Source of the DNA: an uncultured Bacteroidota bacterium
Lineage (GTDB): Bacteria > Bacteroidota > Bacteroidia > B-17B0 > Aurantibacillaceae
Assembly: GCA_903893815.1 (NCBI GenBank)
Contig: CAITNS010000053.1
Span: 62,001-126,000, forward strand
Reading direction: 5' to 3'
Length of the DNA: 64,000 nt
Position numbers and translations under genes: made by a program. How positions within the stretch are numbered: position 1 is the first letter of the stretch; each line of letters opens with the position of its first letter. The notes below the pieces were generated by a model. It was not told the origin of the DNA. It made no database searches and saw nothing but the letters and a program-made list of their open reading frames with translations. This document shows positions 42,103 through 50,590 of the stretch, piece after piece.

Positions 42103-42371
42103 ACACCAAACGTTATTACCTCAGCAGGAGGATATTTTTCAAATTCGTACACCATTGGCGAAATGTGTGTGATTGAAACCGCCTTCATAAATGGCGATAT
42201 GCTCACGCAAGGATTTCAGCAACCCGATTACAAGGTTGAATCAATTGGGATGGCGGAGGATATTCTGCAGGTACGTATTTTTATATTTTAGAGGCTAAAG
42301 GCGCTGATACTCAAGAAGTCTCAAAAAAACAGGCCGACACAATAGACAAAGCCCGCAACCGGAGCGATTAG
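42103..42371 (+). pseudogene. relic of a CHU_C T9SS-sorted protein gene
   Basis: Bases 42103-42242 repeat 33209-33364 of the gene at 33122 with few substitutions, minus one 15-bp internal tandem unit, and read IASAGGYFSNS-like codons through GFQQPDY. No start codon or signal peptide is attached. At 42243 the sequence switches frame into WDGGGYSAGTYFYILEAKGADTQE, the end of a CHU_C domain, stopping at 42369-42371. The central PNGDGFND...NRWGQ part is missing. It is a broken paralogue or recombination scar, not a working gene. Confidence 0.75.
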
Positions 42372-42379
42372 CGGGCTTT
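42348..42379 (+). terminator. terminator-like hairpin at the end of the CHU_C relic
   Basis: AAAGCCCGC (42348-42356) pairs with GCGGGCTTT (42371-42379) over a 14-nt loop. The following bases (ATATTCG) are only partly T-rich. It probably terminated the ancestral gene. Confidence 0.55.
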
Positions 42380-42550
42380 ATATTCGATTAAAAACTGACA
42401 AAATTACTTTTGAGACAGCCGCATCCTTTTTTTTTGGGGGGAAAAATAAACAGCTTTACAATTTAAAATCCATATTTTGGAATTTTTTAATGTTAAGAAA
42501 TCGTTATCATTAATTATTAGTTAGGTTCGCTAAAAATTATAAATTTTTGT

Positions 42551-43128
42551 GAAATAGCCATGTTTGCTAAAACACAAACACATCCCAATAGCTATCGGGA
42601 GAAGATAAACTAGCTAAACCATATGACTCCCGGTAGCTATCGGGATAAAAAACAATAATATCTACTTATGAAATAGCCATGTGCCGAAACGCACAAACAC
42701 ATCCCGATAGCTATCGGGAGAAGATAAACTGGCTAAACCATATGACAACTAAAAAACAATAATATATACATATGAAATAGCCATGTTTGCTAAAACACAA
42801 ACACAAATCAAGATAAACTGGCTAAAACATATGACAACTAAAAAACAATAATATCTACTTATGAAATAGCCATGTGCCGAAACGCACAAACACGAAGGAA
42901 GATACATGGCGTATACCATATGACAACTAAAAAACAATAATATCTACATATGAAATAGCCATGTGCCGAAACGCACAAACACGAAGGAAGATACATGGCG
43001 TATACCATATGACAACTAAAAAACAATAATATCTACATATGAAATAGCCATGTTTGCTAAAACACAAACACAAATCAAAATAAACTGGCTAAAACATATG
43101 ACAATTAAAAACAATAATATCTACATAT
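42551..43128 (+). repeat. six tandem copies of an ~89-bp leader unit before the CotH gene
   Basis: Units begin GAAATAGCCATG at 42551, 42670, 42774, 42863, 42952 and 43041, with lengths 119, 104, 89, 89, 89 and 88. The longer ones contain one or two TCCCGATAG/CTATCGGGA palindromes, each adding 15 bases. Each unit holds a stem (GCCATGT.../...ACATGGC or TAGCCA.../...TGGCTA), CATATGAC or TATACCATATGAC, an A-run, CAATAAT, eight bases and ATGAAAT. In the array ATGAAATAG is a start-Lys-stop; after the last unit ATGAAAT opens the CotH gene. The stretch 42380-42550 before it holds nothing I can identify. Confidence 0.9.
42583..42719. repeat. three palindromic mini-elements inside the leader array
   Basis: TCCCAATAGCTATCGGGA (42583-42600), TCCCGGTAGCTATCGGGA (42628-42645) and the perfect TCCCGATAGCTATCGGGA (42702-42719). 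Comparison with uninterrupted units shows that the first and third replace AAATC and the second replaces AAC, a net gain of 15 bases each. Confidence 0.75.
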
Positions 43129-45346
43129 GAAATCTTTATTACGACTTTTCTTTTTATTTTTTATTTCTTTTACAGCTAATGCACAAACGGATCATTGGGA
43201 AACAGTTGTGTATGAAAACAATATATGGAAATATGTGGTTCCCACATCTGAACCGGATACTAATTGGCGAAAAACAACATTTACACCAACAAGTTGGCTA
43301 AGTGGTCAAGGAGGTTTTGGCTTTGGTGATTCAGATGATAATACGACTTTTCCGCAAGCTACTTCAGTCTATATTAGAATTGTTTTTAATATTTCAGATA
43401 CGTCAAAAATTTCTGCAGCAATTTTAAATGCCGATTATGATGACGGTTTTGTAGCCTACCTTAATAATACAGAAATTGTAAGAGCTAATATGCCAACTGG
43501 TGCTCGCCCTCCTTATAACACCTTTGCCTCTGGTAATCATGAGGCTGTTATGTATAGTGGCGGAAACCCAAATTATTTTAATATTACTCAATCCGCACTT
43601 CATGGTATTATTCGAAACGGTACAAATGTTTTAGCCATACAAATACATAATGTAACCGCAACTTCTTCTGACCTTTCCTCACGTTTTTGGTTAAGTTTCG
43701 GGATAAAAAATACGTCAGTTTATTTTGGCACACCACCTAGTTGGTTTAATGGACCTGTTGATTTTGTTTCCTCAAATCTTCCTATTATTGCCATTAATAC
43801 AGGAACTCAAACCATTATCAATGGCACAAAAATTACAGCTGATATGGGTATCATATATAATGGGCAAGGAGTGAGAAATTATGTAACTGATCCCAAAAAT
43901 CATTATAACGGTAAAATTGGGATTGAAATAAGAGGACAGTCATCACTAAATTTTGCTCAAAAACAATATAATGTTGAAACGAGAGATATCGTAGGAAATA
44001 ATTTAGATGTATCGCTATTTGGAATGAGTAAAGAAAATGATTGGGTTTTGTATGCACCATATAATGATAAAACTTTAATGCGAAATGTTATTACATATCA
44101 ACTAGCTCGTGAAATGGGAAGGTGGGCTGCACGAACTCGTTTTTGTGAAGTGACAATAAATGGCGAATACAAGGGTGTATACGTTTTTATGGAAAAAATA
44201 AAACGTGATTCTGCAAGAGTTGATGTTAAAAAAATGAATAATCTTTATAATACAGGTGATTCACTTACCGGTGGTTATATAATTAGTATTGACAAAGATA
44301 CTCCAACATGGTACTCTGCCGTTACACCTAACAATGCTACAGCAAACCAGCAAATAGGCTTTACTATTCAGTATCCTGATTTAGCTGATGTAACTGTGCC
44401 GCAAAAGAATTATATTAAATCCTACGTAGATAGTTTTGAAACAGCACTAAATAGTGTCAACTTTCAAGATCCTTTAAACGGTTATCGAAAATATGCAGTG
44501 GTAAAATCATTTGTTGATTTTTTTATCATCAACGAATTTACACGTAATGTTGATGGATATCGTTTAAGTACTTTTTTACATAAAAACAGAAATAGCAAAG
44601 GTGGGCAAATAAAAGCCGGGCCAGTTTGGGATTTTAACTTAGGATTAAAAAATGCCAATTATTGTAATGGTTCTGATACAACCGGTTGGGCTTATAAATT
44701 TAACAATGTGTGTCCATCCGATAATTGGGTTGTTCCTTTTTGGTGGGATAAGTTAGTTGCTGATAGTTCTTTCTCTAATAAATTATATTGTAAATACACA
44801 GACTTAAGAACTAACTTGTTAGATACAACTGTGTTGTTTGCAAAAATAGATTCAATGGTTTCTGAAGTAAATGAGGGGCAGGTAAGACACTTTGCAAAAT
44901 ATCCAATTTTAGGAGTTTATGTTTGGCCTAATCCTTCCCCATATCCTCAAACTTTTAGTGCCGAAATTAGGAGCATGAAAAAATGGATTTATAAACGTTT
45001 ATTGTGGTTAGATGCTAATATGTATGGTACAGGGCCTTGTAGCGTGCCAATTTTTGCAGGTAATATAAAAAATAGTAGTAAAGATATTAATGCATATATT
45101 TATCCAAATCCATTTATAAATAATATTCATCTTGAATTGGATATTCCAAGTGAAGGATATTACCAAATAGCCCTATATGATGCGCAAGGAAAAATGATTA
45201 CAGTTTTAACAAAGGATTACTTTGAAAAAGATGCGTTTGGTTTTAATTGGAATTTTAGTAAATATAATTTACAAGCTGGTCTTTATTTTTTACAAGTTAA
45301 AGGTGATAAATCAATTAAAAACTTTAGGATAATTAAAGGAGAATAA
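43127..45346 (+). CDS. CotH family kinase-like protein with T9SS type A sorting domain
   Basis: A 739-residue secreted protein. Signal peptide 1-19 (ending ANAQ). A beta-rich N-terminal domain (about 25-195: GGFGFGDSDDNTTF, DYDDGFVAYLNNTEIVRANM) precedes a CotH domain (about 260-600: IEIRGQSSLNFAQKQYNVETRD, EYKGVYVFMEKIKRD, VWDFNLGLKNANYC). The last 85 residues are a type A sorting domain (IYPNPFINNIHLEL, YDAQGKMI, GLYFLQVKGDKSIKNFRIIK). CotH of Bacillus is an atypical protein kinase; secreted Bacteroidota homologues are uncharacterised. The start codon is the last repeat of the 89-bp leader array, so translation is probably tuned by it. Confidence 0.9.
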   Translation: MKSLLRLFFLFFISFTANAQTDHWETVVYENNIWKYVVPTSEPDTNWRKTTFTPTSWLSGQGGFGFGDSDDNTTFPQATSVYIRIVFNISDTSKISAAILNADYDDGFVAYLNNTEIVRANMPTGARPPYNTFASGNHEAVMYSGGNPNYFNITQSALHGIIRNGTNVLAIQIHNVTATSSDLSSRFWLSFGIKNTSVYFGTPPSWFNGPVDFVSSNLPIIAINTGTQTIINGTKITADMGIIYNGQGVRNYVTDPKNHYNGKIGIEIRGQSSLNFAQKQYNVETRDIVGNNLDVSLFGMSKENDWVLYAPYNDKTLMRNVITYQLAREMGRWAARTRFCEVTINGEYKGVYVFMEKIKRDSARVDVKKMNNLYNTGDSLTGGYIISIDKDTPTWYSAVTPNNATANQQIGFTIQYPDLADVTVPQKNYIKSYVDSFETALNSVNFQDPLNGYRKYAVVKSFVDFFIINEFTRNVDGYRLSTFLHKNRNSKGGQIKAGPVWDFNLGLKNANYCNGSDTTGWAYKFNNVCPSDNWVVPFWWDKLVADSSFSNKLYCKYTDLRTNLLDTTVLFAKIDSMVSEVNEGQVRHFAKYPILGVYVWPNPSPYPQTFSAEIRSMKKWIYKRLLWLDANMYGTGPCSVPIFAGNIKNSSKDINAYIYPNPFINNIHLELDIPSEGYYQIALYDAQGKMITVLTKDYFEKDAFGFNWNFSKYNLQAGLYFLQVKGDKSIKNFRIIKGE

Positions 45347-45383
45347 TTTTTATTCAGAAATTTCTTAATTAAATTTACTTAAA

Positions 45384-46103
45384 CTATTCATCGTTTTTGT
45401 ATAATAATAATATTTCTTCTTCATTTAAAACGCGATTCCAAAAACCTATATCATCTAATTTGCCTGTAAAATAGGAATCTCGAATGGGTGTGTTTGTCCC
45501 AATTTCAAGCAATGCGCCAAACGTTAAGGCAAGATTTGATGGAAGAATGTTTTTATTAAGTATAGTGTTAGACATCTGTTTACCATTAACATATTTTTTC
45601 GAATTACCATTATCAATAACACAGGTAATGTTTGTCCAAGTATTATAAAAATTATTAAAAGAAATATTTATTAAATGATGATGATTAGGGTTATCAAAAA
45701 ATAAAAACTGATTGTCAGAACACCCTAACGAATATTCATTGGATGATAAATCTCCTTTTGAAATAATGTAGGGCGAACTGTTACTATTATAATTAAGATA
45801 AACCCATACTGAAAACGAAAAATTATTTTTTAGTTGAAGTGTGCTATTTAAAATATCAACCGTAATATAGTCGTAAATACCATTAAAACTATATGCTTTA
45901 TTTGGTTTATCAAATCTGTTAGTAGTTAATTTAGCGCCATGCACTTGGCCTTCGTTGCCATTCATGCTTTCATCGTCGGCGTTACCATTAAATGGCCACC
46001 AACCAATTAACCCATTTGCAGATACAAAAGGCGGTATTGTTTGAGAAATACCAGAAGTTACAAATCTGCAACTAATCAAAAAAATAAACAACGCTTTTTT
46101 CAT
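45384..46103 (-). CDS. secreted LamG/concanavalin A-like domain protein
   Basis: A 239-residue protein with a signal peptide (about 1-20) and a LamG-like jelly-roll domain (about 30-235). GLIGWWPFNGNADDESMNGNEGQVHGA and AYSFNGIYDYITV open it. WVYLNYNSNSSPYIISKG and GKLDDIGFWNRVLNEEEILLLY close it. Such domains bind carbohydrates or proteins at the surface. No sorting domain follows, so it may be truncated relative to longer relatives that carry a T9SS tail. The gene is convergent with CotH. The 199-base gap to polA holds only a small CAGATT/AATCTG hairpin at 46190. Confidence 0.82.
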   Translation of the reverse strand: MKKALFIFLISCRFVTSGISQTIPPFVSANGLIGWWPFNGNADDESMNGNEGQVHGAKLTTNRFDKPNKAYSFNGIYDYITVDILNSTLQLKNNFSFSVWVYLNYNSNSSPYIISKGDLSSNEYSLGCSDNQFLFFDNPNHHHLINISFNNFYNTWTNITCVIDNGNSKKYVNGKQMSNTILNKNILPSNLALTFGALLEIGTNTPIRDSYFTGKLDDIGFWNRVLNEEEILLLYKNDE

Positions 46104-46302
46104 CTAACTAAACTACAACAAAAATAAATTATTGTCAAGACTTAATATTATAAAAACAAAGGTGTTGTTTTTTATAAATGTCGCTGGCTCAGATTTCTAA
46201 TCTGTCTACTGGGATAAGTTATCAATTTTTTAATTAAAATAACAACATCTACTAAATACATTAACATACTTTTTAAGTCGCATAATGAGTAACTAAAAAA
46301 TA

Positions 46303-49146
46303 TTAATGTGCCTCTAACCAATTAGCTCCTACTCCCATTCCAATCTCAACTGGCACATTTAAAGGCAGTGCATGTTTCATATGTTTTTCAATAATTGGTC
46401 TTATTAAATCCAATTCAGGTTTATAAACATCAAATACTAATTCATCATGCACTTGTAAAATCATTCTTGATTTAATATCCATTTGTTTTAATTCGTTATG
46501 AATATTAATCATCGCTACTTTAATCATATCAGCGGCTGAACCTTGTATTGGTGCATTAATAGCATTTCGCTCTGCATACGAACGAACCGTAGCATTATTT
46601 GAATTAATATCTTTTAACCAACGGCGGCGTCCCATTAAGGTTTGCACATAACCATGTTCTTTTGCAAAATTAATTTCATTGTCCATATAGGTTTTAATAG
46701 AACCATACTGAGCAAAGTAATTATCAATTAATTGTTTTGCTTCTGCCCGAGGAATATTCAAATTATCGGCTAAACCAAAAGCACCTTGTCCGTAAATAAT
46801 ACCAAAGTTTACACTCTTCGCTTTATAACGCATTTCTTTAGTTACTTCGCTTTCTTCAATCCCATAAACTTTAGCCGCAGTAGCCGTGTGAATATCCTTT
46901 CCTAAATTAAAAGCTTCACACATATTCGGGTCGCCACTGATAGAAGCTACTACTCTTAATTCTATTTGCGAATAATCGGCACTTAACAAAATATAATCTT
47001 CGTTACGCGGAATAAAGGCTTTACGAATTTGTCTTCCTCTTTCTGTACGAATAGGAATATTTTGTAAGTTAGGATTATCGCTACTTAAACGGCCCGTAAC
47101 AGCTACTACTTGGTTAAAGGTGGTGTGAATACGATGTGTTTTTTCGTTAACTAGTAAAGGTAATGTGTCAACATAAGTCGATTTTAATTTTACTAATTCT
47201 CGGTAATCTAAAATCTTAGCGATGATAGGATGCTTGCCTTCTAGCTTCGATAAAATATCCTCGCCAGTAGCATACTGACCTGTTTTTGTTTTTTTAGGTT
47301 TATCAATAATTTTTAAGTAGTCGAATAAAATTTCGCCAACTTGTTTAGGAGAAGAGATATTAAACTTCGTTCCTGCTAGGGCTTGAATCTCTGCATCCAC
47401 TTTGGTAATATCTTCTTGTAACTGAGCAGAAAATTCATTTAATCCTTGCACGTCCACATTTATTCCTTCGCGCTCCATGCCTGCCAATGCCTCAATTAAA
47501 GGCAACTCAACATCATGAAATAATTTTTCAGTTCCCGATTCTTGTATTTTCGAAACAAAAGCTTGTTTTAATTTCAAAGTAATATCAGCATCTTCTGCAG
47601 CGTAGTTTGTGATAATATCCAAAGGCACATCACGCATACTGATTTGATCTTTTCCTTTTTTACCAATTAATTCTTCAATGCTTATCGGAGAATAATCTAA
47701 ATACGTTTCTGCTAACACATTCATATTATGACGCATCTCTGGCATAAACAAAAAATGAGCAACCATGGTGTCCCACAATTTATTTTTAATTTCTACACCA
47801 TAATTTTTAAGTACTTGCATATCGTACTTAATATTTTGTCCGATTAAGGTTTTAGAAGTATCGGCAAATAAAGGTTTAAATAAATCAATCAACGCTTGTG
47901 CCTCGTCTCTGTTTGCCGACACGGGTAAATAATACGCTTCATTTGCTTTTACAGCAAAAGAAAAACCTACAACTTCAGCTTCAATCGTATCTAAGGAAGT
48001 TGTTTCTGAATCAAAACAAAACTCAATGTTTGAATTTAAAATGGAAATTAAATTGGCGATAGATTCTGTTGTATTACACAACATATAATTTGGATTGATG
48101 TCTTTAATGGTTTTAAACACTTTAGCATCTGCTTCTGTAACAGCTTCTAGATGTTCTTCGCTAAACAAATCGCCACCATTAAATAAATCTACTTTTGGTT
48201 TCGTGGTTTCTTTTGGCTTAGCTGGAGCGAAACTCGCCGAATCTTTGGCGCCACCAATATCTTCGCCTAAAACTTTTTGTGCAATGCCTCTAAATTCTAA
48301 CTCAGCAAATAATTCACGTAACACATCTTTATTAACCGACTTCAGCACTAGCTCATCTTCATTAAACTCAACTGGTACATCTAAAATAATAGTAGCCAGC
48401 CATTTTGATTGAAGCGCTTTTTCTTTATTGTTCTCAACCTTCTCTTTTAGCTTTCCTTTTAACTTATCCGTGTTTTCCAATAAATTTTCAATCGTGCCAA
48501 AATCTTTTACTAATTGAATAGCAGTCTTCTCTCCTACTCCTGGAATTCCTGGGATATTATCAACTTTATCGCCCATCAATCCTAAAATATCAATTAATTC
48601 AGATACATTGCGGATTTCCCATTTTTTACAAATCTCTTCAACGCCTAATACCTCAGCGCCGTTTCCAAAACGAGCAGGCTTATAAATAAATGTATTTTCA
48701 TCCACCAACTGCCCGTAATCTTTGTCGGGAGTCATCATGTAAGTAGTGAACCCTTTTTGCTCTGCAATTTTTGCTAAAGTACCAATGGCATCATCCGCTT
48801 CGTAACCAGGCGTTTTAATCACAGGAATATTAAACCCTTCTATCAGTTGCATAATGTATGGAATACAAATATGAAGATCTTCAGGCATTTCCTCTCTCTG
48901 CGCTTTATACTCCACAAACTCCGTATGCCTAACGGTTGCTTCAGGGGTATCAAACACCACAGCGATGTGTGTTGGTTTTTCTTTATTTAAAATTTCCAAC
49001 AAGGTATTTGTAAAACCAAAAATAGCAGAGGTATTCATCCCTTTAGAGCTAATGCGTGGATTTGTAGCAAAAGCAAAATAAGCTCTATAAATTAAGGCGA
49101 AAGCATCAAGTAAAAATAATTTCTTAGGAGTGTCTTTTGTTATCAT
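46303..49146 (-). CDS. polA: DNA polymerase I
   Basis: A 947-residue family A polymerase with three domains. The 5'-3' exonuclease (about 1-300) shows LLDAFALIYRAYFAF, YEADDAIGTLA and GDKVDNIPGIPGVGEKTA. The 3'-5' exonuclease (about 360-550) keeps its acidic residues (FDSETTSLD, IGQNIKYDMQ, YAAEDAD), so proofreading looks intact. The polymerase (about 560-947) carries SADYSQIELRV, RYKAKSVNFGIIYG and LQVHDELVFDV. It functions in repair and Okazaki-fragment processing. It starts at ATG 49146, eight bases after the upstream gene's stop. Slightly longer than E. coli PolA owing to a linker near residue 310. Confidence 0.96.
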   Translation of the reverse strand: MITKDTPKKLFLLDAFALIYRAYFAFATNPRISSKGMNTSAIFGFTNTLLEILNKEKPTHIAVVFDTPEATVRHTEFVEYKAQREEMPEDLHICIPYIMQLIEGFNIPVIKTPGYEADDAIGTLAKIAEQKGFTTYMMTPDKDYGQLVDENTFIYKPARFGNGAEVLGVEEICKKWEIRNVSELIDILGLMGDKVDNIPGIPGVGEKTAIQLVKDFGTIENLLENTDKLKGKLKEKVENNKEKALQSKWLATIILDVPVEFNEDELVLKSVNKDVLRELFAELEFRGIAQKVLGEDIGGAKDSASFAPAKPKETTKPKVDLFNGGDLFSEEHLEAVTEADAKVFKTIKDINPNYMLCNTTESIANLISILNSNIEFCFDSETTSLDTIEAEVVGFSFAVKANEAYYLPVSANRDEAQALIDLFKPLFADTSKTLIGQNIKYDMQVLKNYGVEIKNKLWDTMVAHFLFMPEMRHNMNVLAETYLDYSPISIEELIGKKGKDQISMRDVPLDIITNYAAEDADITLKLKQAFVSKIQESGTEKLFHDVELPLIEALAGMEREGINVDVQGLNEFSAQLQEDITKVDAEIQALAGTKFNISSPKQVGEILFDYLKIIDKPKKTKTGQYATGEDILSKLEGKHPIIAKILDYRELVKLKSTYVDTLPLLVNEKTHRIHTTFNQVVAVTGRLSSDNPNLQNIPIRTERGRQIRKAFIPRNEDYILLSADYSQIELRVVASISGDPNMCEAFNLGKDIHTATAAKVYGIEESEVTKEMRYKAKSVNFGIIYGQGAFGLADNLNIPRAEAKQLIDNYFAQYGSIKTYMDNEINFAKEHGYVQTLMGRRRWLKDINSNNATVRSYAERNAINAPIQGSAADMIKVAMINIHNELKQMDIKSRMILQVHDELVFDVYKPELDLIRPIIEKHMKHALPLNVPVEIGMGVGANWLEAH

Positions 49147-49154
49147 GTAATAGG

Positions 49155-49727
49155 TTAGTTGCCTGCAGCTGCTGTATTAAATTCTTTAAAATAAGCTTCT
49201 AAAGTTTCTGCATTAAATGGAATTTCTTTTTGTTCGCTAATTTTTTGAGCAAGTGGTTTATTACTTTTAAATAAATCTTTCAATTGTTTTTTAATGCTAT
49301 TGGCTGTTAATACTTTAAATTGTCCGTCACTATTTTCTTCCATAGCACAAAACACAATCATATCAGAAACAATGCCTTCCTCAACCATTTCGAAACCAGT
49401 TTGAAACAAGGATGTTTTTCCTTTACTCAATACTTTAAAATAACACGACTTATTGTTGTGGAATGCGCTGAAGTAATAGTAGTTGTCATGTCCATAACCA
49501 TTAATTTTATCTGGCGTGTACAATCTAATTTTATTGGCTTGATCTTTAAAACTAATTTTATGAAACAATTCCATTTTTTTAGCTTTTGGAATTTTAATCT
49601 GTCCTTTTACAGTATCGCCTTTTAATGTAACGATATAGGCATTTTCAAAAACATCAGGAGTTTTTTTAGCTTGAGAAAAAACAAATTGTGATTGAAAAGA
49701 AAATAATAAAATTAATACGCGTATCAT
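49155..49727 (-). CDS. secreted protein of unknown function
   Basis: A 190-residue protein with a signal peptide (about 1-18, ending VFSQ). The body begins TPDVFENAYIVTLKGDTVKGQIKIPKAKKME, an opening seen in uncharacterised Bacteroidota periplasmic proteins (YVxxxGDTxxGxI). Beta-strands with YYYFSAFHNN follow and a helical C-terminus ends the chain. I cannot assign a function. It lies eight bases upstream of polA and nine bases after the glutaminyl-cyclase gene, so it is in an operon, perhaps only by position. Confidence 0.7.
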   Translation of the reverse strand: MIRVLILLFSFQSQFVFSQAKKTPDVFENAYIVTLKGDTVKGQIKIPKAKKMELFHKISFKDQANKIRLYTPDKINGYGHDNYYYFSAFHNNKSCYFKVLSKGKTSLFQTGFEMVEEGIVSDMIVFCAMEENSDGQFKVLTANSIKKQLKDLFKSNKPLAQKISEQKEIPFNAETLEAYFKEFNTAAAGN

Positions 49728-49736
49728 TTTGTAGTC

Positions 49737-50579
49737 TTATAGTGGGAATTTAATTTCGTAAATGGTTGGCCATAATTTGCCCGTTACCATAATTTTATTT
49801 GAAATAGAATCGTAAGCAATACCATTCATTTCTAAAGCATTAGGGTTTTTTGTTTTACTTTGATAAGCTAAGTCGCTTAAATCCATTTTACCAACAACAT
49901 CACCAGTAGTTGGATCAATCTTAACGATGGTATTTGTCATCCAAATGTTGGCGTAAATAAAACCTTTGATGTATTCTAATTCATTTAGATTTTCTAAAAT
50001 ACGATTGTTCTCTGCCACTTCTAATATTTTTGTCACACTAAAATTCGTAGGATCTAAGTAAGTCAAATAACTTGTGCCATCACTCATGATGATACTTTTA
50101 CCATCTGTGGTTAAACCCCAACCTTCTTTGTTTGTATAAGTAAATTCACCTAGGCTCTTAAAATTTTTAGCATCGTAAATAAATCCCTTTTGATTTTTAT
50201 AAGTAACCTGAAAAACTTTTCCTTTTAAAATAACCATTCCTTCTCCAAAATAAGTATTCTTATCAATTTCTGCTTTCACATCAATTTTTCCATTTGCAGT
50301 ATCAACAATTCCAAATAAAGACCGTGTTTGAGGTAAGCCTGGAGAGGCACCAGTGCTTTCAAATAATTTTCCATTATGAAATAAAAATCCTTCTGTAAAA
50401 GAAGTAATATCATGAGGATGTTCCTTTACTACTGAAAAATTAATGGCCGCAATTTCAGGTTCATTTACTTCTATTGGTTGCTGAACAATTTCCTTTGGTT
50501 TATCTGTTGGATCGCAAGAAGCAATTAAAACTACACCTGAAATAATATACAGAAACGATTTTATTTTATTTTTTATCAT
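49737..50579 (-). CDS. glutaminyl-peptide cyclotransferase, lipoprotein
   Basis: A 280-residue beta-propeller-type glutamine cyclotransferase (plant/bacterial QC family). The lipobox is IASC at about 18-22, so it is probably a lipoprotein. Motifs include SFTEGFLFHNGKLFESTGASPG, NTYFGEGMVILKGKVFQVTYKNQKGF, EGWGLTTDGKSIIMSDG and LNELEYIKGFIYANIW. It converts N-terminal glutamine to pyroglutamate on secreted proteins. In Bacteroidota many exported proteins start with Gln after signal-peptide cleavage, so this is a processing step in the envelope. It lies between cysS and a small secreted protein gene. Confidence 0.88.
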   Translation of the reverse strand: MIKNKIKSFLYIISGVVLIASCDPTDKPKEIVQQPIEVNEPEIAAINFSVVKEHPHDITSFTEGFLFHNGKLFESTGASPGLPQTRSLFGIVDTANGKIDVKAEIDKNTYFGEGMVILKGKVFQVTYKNQKGFIYDAKNFKSLGEFTYTNKEGWGLTTDGKSIIMSDGTSYLTYLDPTNFSVTKILEVAENNRILENLNELEYIKGFIYANIWMTNTIVKIDPTTGDVVGKMDLSDLAYQSKTKNPNALEMNGIAYDSISNKIMVTGKLWPTIYEIKFPL

Positions 50580-50590
50580 ACTTCTAAAAA

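Noticed and set aside
42551-43128. Regular repeats resembling a CRISPR array
   Set aside because: Units of 88-119 bases are nearly identical end to end with no unique spacers, and no cas gene is present. They are tandem leader repeats.
46190-46204. Small CAGATT/AATCTG hairpin between polA and the LamG gene
   Set aside because: Six-base stem without a T-run; too weak for a terminator call and no repeat copy was noticed in the window.
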